Positions 1 to 7,346 of a stretch of 11,999 bases of DNA are shown piece by piece. This DNA is from Suillus spraguei. Lineage: Eukaryota; Basidiomycota; Agaricomycetes; Boletales; Suillaceae. The stretch lies in contig JABCPU010001216.1 in the NCBI GenBank assembly GCA_016800925.1, forward strand, positions 1-11,999, in the 5' to 3' direction. The notes beneath the pieces were generated by a model, which searched no databases, was not told the origin of the DNA, and saw only the letters and a program-made list of their open reading frames with translations. Positions within the stretch are counted from its first letter, which is position 1. Every line of letters starts with the position of its first letter. The position numbers were made by a program, and so were the translations under genes.

Positions 1-62
1 TGAGTTGTATTCAGTGACCGGAGGTTCATAAAATCTGACTGCTGGTTGAGATCTCATGATGT

Positions 63-98
63 CTGATCAACTGATCAAACTGATTGATAACTGATAAC
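63..98. repeat. Short degenerate CTGATCAA / CTGATAA tandem run
   Basis: Four to five imperfect copies of CTGATCAA, CTGATCAAA, CTGATTGATAA and CTGATAAC lie end to end about 180 bp upstream of the first ATG of the gene at 277. GATAA-type cores occur in it, which GATA-family regulators can bind, but nothing here shows that this is used. The rest of 1-276 has CT- and CAA-rich stretches typical of a fungal promoter and 5' UTR, without a convincing TATA box. Confidence 0.4.
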
Positions 99-276
99 TT
101 CGAAGTTCAACACATGGCTGGCAACGGCCGAAAGTTGAACCACGACCAAACAAAGACAAACAATCAACGCTTATCAAGATTGTCCTTCAATTGTCTGGTT
201 TCTTTTGAAACTTCATCCAAGTGATCACAGATTTCAAACTTATCTCAAGCTTTTCACATCTTTCAAGTCAATCCAA

Positions 277-2414
277 ATGTCTACTTCAGTTGAAACCTCT
301 TTGGCCAGTCTCAAGGCAACCACTGCTCAGATTGTGGGCATCATCGCCGGGGCTCGGCTCATGCCTGCCGGCACTGGCCAAGCCCACCTTGCTCTGACAG
401 CACAAGTCACTAATCTTGTGGTAAGTACCATTCATGTGTTAATTTTACTTTTGGTTTTTCTAAGATCTGGGTAGGCTGAGATTGTCCGGGAGCATGAGAA
501 AGGGCCTTACATGCCCGGCATCATTGCATCCTGCTCCAAGGAGTTGATGAGAGTCAGGTCCATGACTCCCCGGGTGTGGCCCAACTGGCACAGCATCGGT
601 CATGATGACCCCCGGGTGTTGAAACACTCCTGGCGCAGCAAGATTCGCGCCTGGGAGGCGTTAGGTGACCATTCAGGTGATCTCCCTGTCATGCCTAACC
701 CTTCCATTGGCCCAATCACTGTGGACCTTCCCTCCCCACCCGTCATCGCCGGCAATGTCGCTGGTTCTTCCACCCACGCCACCTCCGAGCTCCGGGACAA
801 AGGAAAAGGTAAGGCGGTTGTTGCTGACCCAGAGCCGGAGGTGGAAGGGAGCAGGAAGAGGAAGTCCCCCATGATGTCTGGACACTCTTCCTCACCTCCG
901 AAGTCGGCCAAGAAGGGTCGCAAGCGGGTCAAGGCAACTCGCCATGTCAAGCAGAATGTGCTTGTGGAGTCGGAAGATGATGAAGACACAATTGTTCAGG
1001 TATGTCGTCCAGCTCATTGTTTTCATTCTCTCAATTTTCTGTAGCCTATTTCGAGTGGAGTGCCGGCGCTCAACGTTCCCCGGCCTTCCACAATTGGTGT
1101 AGGGACGCCTCATTCCCCTCGTTCACCACGTTCCCCAAAGAAGCAATTGTTTGGTCCTGCTTCAGTAAGTAATATTTAGTTGTCCGGCACTTGGAAAAAT
1201 GCTTATATATCATCAGCTCATTGCGGCAGTCCACCCAAGGTGATGGTGAGTCATCATTCTTTGTCGGACCTCCCGCCTATGCTTACCCATTGTCAGGCCA
1301 CCTCCGGCAGTCGTCCGGAGGTTGTCGAGACCCCCAGGCAATGTCCAGCACTCCGGCTGAGGAAAAACCTACAGTCATGATACAGGTGATATTCTCATTC
1401 CCGGCCCAGTGAGTACTCTAATGAATTCCAATGAGTCCATCAACTAATGGAACCCACAGAACAACCCCTGCCATTATTGCACCCAGGAGAAGTGGCCCTG
1501 CGCCACTCGGTTGGACAGGAGGACCCGTGCCCCATGTTTGTCGTGCGTCCGCTGCGCCACCAAGAAGATCAAATGTGTCCCAGCATCCATGGGATCCCCC
1601 GCCAAAACGTATTCGAGGGAAGTCTACCACCCGGCAGGCTCGCTCCAGGACACCTTCCAGAGCACCCTCCAATGCGCCGGCTGCCTCGCAGTCCAAAGCC
1701 CGAACTCGCAGTCAATCTCGTGGCCCCTCCGGCACTCCAGCTGTCCCTGCTGTACCACACCCAAGGCACAGTCCCGTGGGCGCAGCAAGACAATCACTGC
1801 CCCCAAGACACCTGCACCTGCATCAGCTTGTGAGTCACCCCAATTGTCTATGACCATCTGACCTTATCTTTCACTTAGCTATTCCGTCTTCAAGCGCCCC
1901 AGTGCCTCGTCCGGCACTGGATGTTCCCATGCCGGATCTCCATTCCATGGCAATTGCGATTCGGGATGGTGCCGCTCGAATTGCTCTTCTTGAGGCTCGT
2001 GTGGCGGAGCAGGATGGTAAGATTGATACCCTGCAACGCCTCCATGAGGGCCTTCGTCGCAAAGTCATGGACCGGCACCCTTCATTTCCACTTCCCGACT
2101 CTCCTGTCAATGCAACCTTTTTGCTTGATCAATCCGTCCCCCTGGCCATCTCACCACTCCCATCTGCACTTGCTCCCCTCATTGACTTGGATATGGCAGG
2201 AATGGAGCCTCCGTCTCCGAAAGTCCAGCCTGCATCTATCATTGAGGGTCTCATATTTGAGCTGAGCCAGATTCAGCCTGAGGGTCCACAAACGTCCGGC
2301 GAACTTGTGGACCCAGATGATCCGGGCAACCTTGTCCCAGAATATGATTCTGATGATATGGATGTTGAGGTGAAGGTTGAACCCTCTGCTGATGAGGGTG
2401 AAATGGCTACATAA
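277..2414 (+). CDS. Six-exon gene: Cys-cluster, coiled-coil, nuclear-type protein of unknown function (about 616 aa)
   Basis: I do not recognise a named family. Exons, all bounded by GT-AG: 277-420, 475-999, 1045-1164, 1230-1385, 1460-1829, 1879-2414; introns are 44 to 74 nt. The ATG at 277 opens MSTSVETSLASL and every junction keeps frame (phase 0 four times, then phase 1). Residues 49-110 include PNWHSIGHDDP and SWRSKIRAWE, a compact part that may be a small domain. Residues 145-205 are basic and low complexity (GKGKAV, SRKRKS, KKGRKRVK), likely nuclear localisation signals, followed by acidic ESEDDEDT. Residues 319-354 form a Cys cluster (CHYCTQEKWPC, then CLSCVRC and a final KKIKC). An Arg/Ser/Pro linker follows, then a coiled coil at about 460-501 (ARIALLEARVAEQD, LQRLHEGLRRKV) and an acidic tail ending EGEMAT-stop. 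Together this suggests a nuclear, possibly nucleic-acid-binding, self-associating protein; that is inference. Frame problems in exon 5 are listed separately. Exon 4 has a possible alternative donor at 1409. Confidence 0.72.
1469..1576 (+). other. Cysteine cluster resembling a fungal Zn2Cys6 motif
   Basis: Seven cysteines lie in 36 residues with spacing C-X2-C-X6-C-X11-C-X2-C-X2-C-X6-C. The last part, CVRCATKKIKC, matches the first half of the fungal Zn2Cys6 pattern (CxxC, basic residues, KxKC). The first part, CHYCTQEKWPC, has the same C-X2-C-X6-C spacing. The order is therefore two half-motifs, not one canonical binuclear cluster. Zinc binding is inferred from the spacing alone. Confidence 0.6.
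1604..1765 (+). other. Apparent +1/-1 compensating frameshift segment in exon 5
   Basis: Before about 1604 and after about 1760 the sensible frame has codons starting at positions equal to 2 mod 3 (SMGSPAK and then KAQSRGRSKTITAPKT). In between, the frame starting at 0 mod 3 gives a far better continuation (RIRGKSTTRQARSRTPSRAP), with the same Arg/Ser/Pro bias, while the through frame gives a Cys/His/Leu mixture. The AAAA run at 1606-1609 is a natural place for a one-base gain; a one-base loss near 1755-1762 would restore frame. No stop occurs in the through frame, so the ORF stays open either way. Confidence 0.55.
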
Positions 2415-2639
2415 TTGTAGGTTCATAGATGTATATACAATGTTTGAATGAATGTCAGTGCTGGATGCCAAGTCCGGACATCCGGAACTGGACAATGGAG
2501 ATTCACAAATGATATTTCGCGACTTCCGGATATCCGGCTACCTGAAACACAACACACAATTTAAAGAATTTGAAACATCTCTGTCGAATTACCTTGTGCC
2601 GGGTGCCGGGTCACATTGTGAAACATATCATTCCATATA
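2415..2639. other. 3' flank of the gene; no gene seen
   Basis: After the TAA there is AT-rich sequence (TGTATATACAATG near 2431-2443) that may serve as 3' UTR, without a clear AATAAA. Two CCGG-rich near-palindromes follow: TCCGGACATCCGGA at 2473-2486 and the perfect CCGGATATCCGG at 2526-2537. The remainder grades into the satellite that starts near 2640. Confidence 0.5.
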
Positions 2640-3320
2640 TCTGAAGTGCCGAACCCTGGACCCCAGGACCCTGGAGTTGGGACTCATCACCATGTGACAG
2701 ATATCGATCCACATATCTGATGTGCTGAACCCCGAACTCCGGCACTCGGGAGTTAGAACAATATGAGGCAATACAAAGATATTGATTTACACATGTTCAG
2801 TGCCGAACCCCGAACTCCGGCACCCGGCACTCGGGACTCGGGCCTTGGAACTTATAACAATGTGAAAGATGTCGATGCACATTTTCTATCACTGACCCCC
2901 GAGCCCCGGCACCTGGGAGTGAGAAACATGTGAGGCAATCCCAAGATATTGATTTACACGTGGGGAGTACCGAACCCCGAACTCCGGCACCCGGCAGTTG
3001 GGAATCTGGACTCGGGACTCATAACCATGTGAAAGATATTGATCCACATATTTAACCACCCAACCCCGAACCCCAGCACCCGGGAGTGAGAACAATGTGA
3101 GTCAATACAAAGATATTGATGTACACATGTTGAATGCCGAACCCCGAACTCCAGCACCGGGCACTCGGGACTCGGGACGTGGTACTCATAACACTGAGAC
3201 AGATATTGATCCATATATTTTCACACCGAGCCCCGAACCCCGCCACCCGTGAGTTAGAACAATGTGAGGCAATACAAAGTTGAGTCCCGAATCACGATCG
3301 CCGAGTGCTGGGTTACCATG
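2640..3320. repeat. Satellite, left block: 167-bp two-part repeat units
   Basis: The landmark TGAGGCAAT (or TGAGTCAAT) recurs at 2764, 2931, 3099 and 3265, giving periods of 167, 168 and 166 bp. Each unit has two related halves. One half carries GTGAGGCAATACAAAGATATTGATTTACACATG; the other carries GTGAAAGAT(A/G)TCGATCCACAT; each is followed by a GC-rich block of CCGAACCCCGAACTCCGGCACCC type. Units differ by many substitutions, so this is older than the 78-bp block beside it. No gene is present. Confidence 0.85.
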
Positions 3321-3904
3321 TGAGGCAATACCATGATATTGATTTACACAAGTTGAGTGCCGAACCCCGAGCTCCGGCACCCGGGAGTTAGCACAATGTG
3401 AGGCAATACCATAATATTGATTTACACATGTGGAGTGCCGAACCCCGAGCTCCGGCACCCGGGAGTTAGCACATGTGAGGCAATACCATAATATTGATTT
3501 ACACATGTGGAGTGCCGAACCCCGAGCTCCGGCACCCGGGAGTGAGCACAATGTGAGGCAACACCAAGATATTTATTTACACAAGTTGAGTGCCGAACAC
3601 CGAGTGCCGGGTGCCGGAGCTCGGGGTTCGGCACTCAACTTGTGTAAATCAATATCATGGTATTGCCTCACATTGTGCTAGCTCCCGGGTGCCGGAGCTC
3701 GGGGTTCGGCACTCCACATGTGTAAATCAATATCATGGTATTGCCTCACATTGTGCTCGCTCCCGGGTGCCGGAGCTTGGCGTTCGGCACTCAACATGTG
3801 TAAATCAATATTATGGTATTGCCTCACATTGTGCTAACTCCCGGGTGCCGGAGCTCGGGGTTCGGCACTCCACATGTGTAAATCAATATTATGGTATTGC
3901 CTCA
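3321..3904. repeat. Giant inverted repeat, about 290-bp arms, centre at 3612
   Basis: The left arm (3321-3598) carries units reading GTGCCGAACCCCGAGCTCCG...TGAGGCAATACC...TTTACACA. The right arm (3626-3904) is their reverse complement. Landmarks mirror almost exactly about 3612: TGAGGCAAT at 3554, 3476, 3399 and 3321 pairs with ATTGCCTCA ending at 3670, 3748, 3826 and 3904. The loop is about 27 nt (3599-3625). The arms differ by scattered substitutions and one 1- to 2-nt indel near 3472. The DNA or its RNA could fold into one long hairpin. Confidence 0.88.
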
Positions 3905-4185
3905 CATTGTGCTAACTCCCGGGTGCCGGAGCTCGGGGTTCGGCACTCCACATGTGTAAATCAATATCATGGTATTGCCTCACATTGTGCTCGCTCCCGG
4001 GTGCCGGAGCTCGGGGTTCGGCACTCAACTTGTGTAAATCAATATCATGGTATTGCCTCACATTGTGCTCGCTCCCGGGTGCCGGAGCTCGGCGTTCGGC
4101 ACTCAACATGTGTAAATCAATATTATGGTATTGCCTCACATTGTGCTAACTCCCAGGTGCCGGAGCTCGGGGTTCGGCAGTCAAA
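3626..4185. repeat. Homogeneous 78-bp tandem array, seven units, inverted relative to flanks
   Basis: ATTGCCTCA occurs at 3662, 3740, 3818, 3896, 3974, 4052 and 4130, exactly 78 bp apart each time. Units differ only at a few diagnostic sites (CAACTTG, CCACATG or CAACATG; ATCATGG or ATTATGG; CTAAC, CTCGC or CTAGC), so they expanded recently. Since 78 is a multiple of 3 and one frame lacks stops, a fortuitous 26-residue periodic ORF runs from 3590 to 4363. I do not treat it as a gene. Confidence 0.92.
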
Positions 4186-4800
4186 ACAATGTGAAAGTCC
4201 TCGATCCACATATTGTATGTGCCGAACCCCGAACTCCGGCACCCGGCACTCGGGACTCGGCACTTCCGAGCTCCGGCACCCGGCACCCGGCACTCGGCAC
4301 TCGGGACTTGGTACTCATAATGTGAAAGATCTTGAGCAACATATTGTCAGTGCTGATCCCTGAACCCCGGCACCCAGCACTCGCAACTCGGACTCAGAAC
4401 AATGTGAAGCAATAGACACCTATTGATCCACACATTCTAAGTGCCGAACTCCAAACTCCAAAATCTGGTAGTCTACTATTTAGGGGTTCGCAGTTCGGTA
4501 CTCTGGCTTTTGCACTTGAGACCGAAAACAATTTGAGGCAATAAAATGACTTTGATCCACACATTTTTGGTAGATATCTTTTTCATCTCAAATCTTGAAT
4601 CTCGAGTGCCGAACCCCAAATCCCGAAATCTGGTAGTCTACAATTTCGGGGTTCAGTCCTCGGGACTCAGACACATGTCAGGCAACAACAAAACTTTCAT
4701 CCACACATTTTTGGTAGATGTCTGTTTTGTCTCGAATCTCGAGTTTCTAGTTTCTAGTTTCAGTACTCTGCACCTGCACCCGGCACTCAGCACTAGATGA
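4186..4800. repeat. Satellite, right block: degenerate units in the original orientation
   Basis: After 4186 the motifs return to the left-block orientation (AATGTGAAAG...GATCCACATATTG, GTGCCGAACCCCGAACTCCGG). Simple CGGCACCCGGCACTCGG runs follow at 4225-4312. From about 4430 units lengthen and diverge (TTTTGGTAGAT(A/G)TCT, CTGGTAGTCTAC(A/T)ATTT recur at 4468/4632 and 4566/4709). No coding sequence is supported. Confidence 0.75.
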
Positions 4801-5103
4801 CTCCACACATGGACTTTACATCTTTCACCTTGTGTGTTGTGTTTCGGGTGTCCGGGTATCTGGAATTCAGGAAATCTCTAGTTTGCATCTCCAGTTTCGA
4901 GTTCCTGGATTCGGGACTTGGTACCCGGCACCCGGCACCTCAATTATCGATGAATGTCAGACATGATGAATTCAGGTTTTTGTGCTTCAGGGTTTAGATT
5001 TTGGTGGTTGATGGTAGGTATATGCACTCATAGGATGCATGTATCCTATGTGTTTGATTCTCTGGTGGCTACATCAGCTGTACGTCTTTATGATACATAT
5101 CTA
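4801..5103. other. Intervening sequence without a gene
   Basis: The sequence holds fading satellite motifs (GGTACCCGGCACCCGGCACC at 4920-4939, TCCGGGTATCTGGAATTCAGG near 4850) and then plain sequence. ORFs here are short, start-poor and lack codon or motif support. I see nothing else. Confidence 0.5.
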
Positions 5104-5640
5104 GGCCCACCCGTATATGTAATATATTTTACCTCGGCCCACCTGTCTATGTAAAATTCCCCCACATCGGCCCACCCGTCTATGCAATAAATATTTTACT
5201 GCACCCTCGGCCCACCCGTCTATGTAATACACCCCACGTCGGCCCACCCGTATATGTAATATTCTCTCACCTTGGCCCACCCGTATATGTAATATTCTCT
5301 CACCTCGGCCCACCCGTATATGTAATATTCTCTTACCTTGGCCCACCCGTCTATGCAATAATATTTGCCTTGCATCTCTCTTCAGCCCAGCTGTCTATAA
5401 TATCCTACTCTACATAATACCCAGATGGGCCCACCCATCTCTGTCGGGGATGATATCCCCCTGGCCCATCCGTCAACATCAGAAATCATGTTTCCCTCGG
5501 CCCACCCGTCTCTCCCAAAAATACAAGTCTCCCGGCCCACCCATCTCCATCGGAAATAATTTTCCCCCCGGCCCATCCGTCAACATCGAGGATATACATA
5601 ACCTCGGCCCATGGTCCGCTGGCCCGTCTTTGACGGGATA
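5104..5640. repeat. GGCCCACCCGTC minisatellite, two subfamilies
   Basis: GGCCCA(C/T)C starts at 5104, 5136, 5169, 5209, 5241, 5274, 5307 and 5340 (period about 33, once 40), each followed by GT(C/A)TATGTAATA-type sequence. After a decayed unit near 5382, a second block has starts at 5428, 5463, 5499, 5534, 5570 and 5606 (period 35-36) with a different tail, alternating ACCCATCTC(T/C) and ATCCGTCAACATC types. The array ends in the small hairpin CCCGTCTTTGACGGG at 5623-5637. Minus-strand ORFs reading RRVGRGERILHI are translations of the repeat. Confidence 0.9.
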
Positions 5641-6315
5641 TTATGTGGGTCGGGTGACCCGTATAGTACGGAGTTTGTCACTGAAGGGGCTCATAGTACA
5701 TGGCATTCGTACTTCTGGTTCTGGGTTTTCAGGAACATCGATAGGAGAAGCGATGAATGATTTCGGAAGACGGGAATGTTGCCATCTGGTATGGTGATTG
5801 AAGAGTTTGGGTAACCCGTTCTTCTTCTGATCTTCATCTATATCGATTTCGATCTCGTCTGATTTTTCTGTCCGTGAAAGGACAAGTGTTTCAGCAGCCC
5901 AATCTATAATTGGGTTCATTGCTCGTAACCATGGGATTCCAAGGAGGATTTGGTCTCTCCTTCCTAGTTTGGTGATGTTGAATTTTCCATACATGGTTCG
6001 GTCGTCGATTTTGACCACTAGAAGGCAGTAATGCGTGATCGGTCCTCCTTTGATAAGAGTCCCATCTGCCGTAGTAACTCGAAATGGTTCTTTGAGTTTT
6101 CGTCGTGTGATTTGATGGAGTTTCACAAACTCTTCTGAGATGAATGTGCCCGCTGCTCCTGAATCGATAACAGCGGTGGTGTCGATGGATTTCAAGCGAG
6201 TACGCGAGTGGAGGGTGATAGGGACACGAAGTTCTTTTCTTTCACCTACAGCGCGTACAAGTCTTAGTAGTACATTGGTAGAAACATACGTCGAATCTTT
6301 GTTTCTCCAAGTCAA
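5641..6315 (-). CDS. pol: Retroviral-type aspartic protease, start of pol (truncated)
   Basis: This frame of about 224 codons encodes the protease that cleaves the Gag-Pol polyprotein of a Ty3/gypsy element. The catalytic motif DSGA is at residues 51-54 in the setting AVIDSGAAGTFISEEF, and the conserved C-terminal ILLGIPWL motif is at about 123-130, followed by NPIIDW, as in fungal and plant gypsy proteases. The frame starts immediately at the gag stop with no ATG (first usable codon TTG, and an in-frame TGA lies just upstream), so it is probably made by frameshifting from Gag. After about residue 200 the family would continue towards reverse transcriptase, but here the frame ends at a TAA (5643-5641) in sequence that looks like the border of the minisatellite. 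It is best read as a 3'-truncated pol. Confidence 0.85.
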   Translation of the reverse strand: MTWRNKDSTYVSTNVLLRLVRAVGERKELRVPITLHSRTRLKSIDTTAVIDSGAAGTFISEEFVKLHQITRRKLKEPFRVTTADGTLIKGGPITHYCLLVVKIDDRTMYGKFNITKLGRRDQILLGIPWLRAMNPIIDWAAETLVLSRTEKSDEIEIDIDEDQKKNGLPKLFNHHTRWQHSRLPKSFIASPIDVPENPEPEVRMPCTMSPFSDKLRTIRVTRPT

Positions 6316-6320
6316 AAATC
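6312..6320 (-). promoter_or_regulatory. Possible -1 frameshift site at the gag stop
   Basis: On the minus strand the last gag codons read GAT TTT TGA. The protease frame is -1 relative to gag and opens at TTT TTG ACT within the same T5 run. A P-site tRNA-Phe slipping back one base on TTTTT at the stop would join the frames. This is inferred from frame geometry; no downstream pseudoknot was assessed. Confidence 0.4.
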
Positions 6321-7148
6321 CTCAACAATTGGTCTCACGGTTTCTTCATCTTCTTCTTCTCCTTTAACTTCGGTTTGTCGGAGTGGTGTCTTCTTCTTTC
6401 TATCAGGACAATTATGGATGCGGTGTCCTGTCTTTCTGCATCCGAAGCATTGCCCTTTCTTCATGCATTCGGATCTCTCCATGTTGGAGATTCGATCTAC
6501 GACCATTGCATTGGAATCACGGTTCGGAATATACCGTGCATTCCCATAGTTCTTCTTCTTCTGTTGTGGAACATGACGTGTCCTCATGGTGTTAAGCCGA
6601 TGATGGGCGTTGTCAATAGCAATGCATTGCAGCACAACGTCTCTGAATATTTCGGAGACATCTCCCGTATTGAAAAGCTTTGTAAGGATACCCCAGTTAA
6701 GGCCGTCTTGGAAGAACTGGATCTTCGTCGCGTTGTCAGTGATCTGAGCCTTGGCTGCAAGTGCCTCAAAGTCAGCGACGTAGGTGTGGAGATCTTCGGT
6801 TCCTTGTTTGAGATCTCTGAGGCGTGTAAGTGCGGTCATCCTGGTATCCACTGGTTCGAATGCTTCTTTGAAGCTCTTCATAAACTCCACCATCGTCCCA
6901 TAACCAACTTTTTGTCCCGATGTGTCGGTAGATTGGGCATGTTCAAGGAATTGTTCCTTCCATGACTTGGCATTCTTTTCGGTCATGAAGGATGTTATGT
7001 AGATGATCTTCTGCTTGTCGGTAGTGTAAAGCTTTTCATTGATGTCAAAGTGCAGATTGCACGACTGGATAAACTCGCGAGAGTTATCACGATCTCCATC
7101 GAAACCTATCGGTTGACCGATCTTATATTCGAATTCTTTGGTCGACAT
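6312..7148 (-). CDS. gag: Gag polyprotein with CCHC zinc knuckle
   Basis: This intact 278-codon frame starts at an ATG (7148-7146) and ends at TGA (6314-6312). It encodes the capsid/nucleocapsid protein that packages retrotransposon RNA into cytoplasmic particles. Residues about 40-190 match the retrotransposon Gag pattern (KIIYITSFMTEKNAKSW, then FKEAFEP, TALTRLRDLKQG, YVADFEALAAKA, FFQDGLN). A basic linker with QQKKKNYGN follows, then a single zinc knuckle CFGCRKTGHRIHNC at 234-247 and an acidic tail (GEEEDEET). The length is normal for this class. There is no membrane segment or signal peptide. The plus-strand ORF opposite it (6375-6965) is a shadow. The lack of stops suggests E1 is younger than the KDZ element it interrupts. 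Confidence 0.9.
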   Translation of the reverse strand: MSTKEFEYKIGQPIGFDGDRDNSREFIQSCNLHFDINEKLYTTDKQKIIYITSFMTEKNAKSWKEQFLEHAQSTDTSGQKVGYGTMVEFMKSFKEAFEPVDTRMTALTRLRDLKQGTEDLHTYVADFEALAAKAQITDNATKIQFFQDGLNWGILTKLFNTGDVSEIFRDVVLQCIAIDNAHHRLNTMRTRHVPQQKKKNYGNARYIPNRDSNAMVVDRISNMERSECMKKGQCFGCRKTGHRIHNCPDRKKKTPLRQTEVKGEEEDEETVRPIVEDF

Positions 7149-7346
7149 GGTTGATGATTCTTCTGGTGAGTTATACTTTCTCAGTGCCTACACGCGCTGT
7201 CTTGCTGTCCGTTAGGGCTTTCTTCTGTCAGAGGGCTTCTCTTGACAATCTGCTCAGCGTACGCGTACGCTAGTCTGCTGATCTAAGCGATCAGGGTTCA
7301 GGGTCGAAGACTGGATAGTCGATGATCAAAAAGGACTTTAATCTTT
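7149..7346 (-). other. E1 untranslated leader between 5' LTR and gag
   Basis: This is 198 nt directly after the LTR on the minus strand, where the primer-binding site should be. The first bases are AAAGATTAAAGTCC and I see no canonical TGG-starting PBS, so the primer is unassigned. The leader contains a perfect 16-bp palindrome, AGCGTACGCGTACGCT, at 7256-7271, flanked by TCTGCT and TCTGCTG, which could form a structured RNA element such as a packaging or dimerisation signal (inference). Confidence 0.6.

Noticed and set aside
600..989. 129-codon minus-strand ORF
   Set aside because: Shadow of exon 2 of the plus-strand gene, which has consistent introns and frame.
1423..1853. Overlapping long ORFs in all three plus frames around exon 5
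   Set aside because: They arise from GC-rich, stop-poor sequence. Only the Cys-cluster frame and the middle Arg/Ser frame join to the rest of the gene.
3590..4363. Long plus-strand ORF of 26-residue repeats
   Set aside because: No ATG start, spans the hairpin loop, and exists only because the 78-bp satellite unit is a multiple of three without stops. The complementary strand is open too.
2640..4800. CRISPR-like array
   Set aside because: Whole units repeat with no unique spacers, the period is 78 or 167 bp, and the genome is fungal.
5101..5358. Minus-strand ORF rich in RRVGRGERILHI repeats
   Set aside because: It is a direct translation of the GGCCCACCCGTC minisatellite with frame kept by the 33-bp period.
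5623..5637. Hairpin CCCGTCTTTGACGGG as a terminator
   Set aside because: Intrinsic hairpin terminators are a bacterial signal; here it is the decayed end of a minisatellite unit in fungal DNA.
6375..6965. 196-codon plus-strand ORF
   Set aside because: Exactly antisense to gag; no domain or composition support, while gag has clear family motifs.
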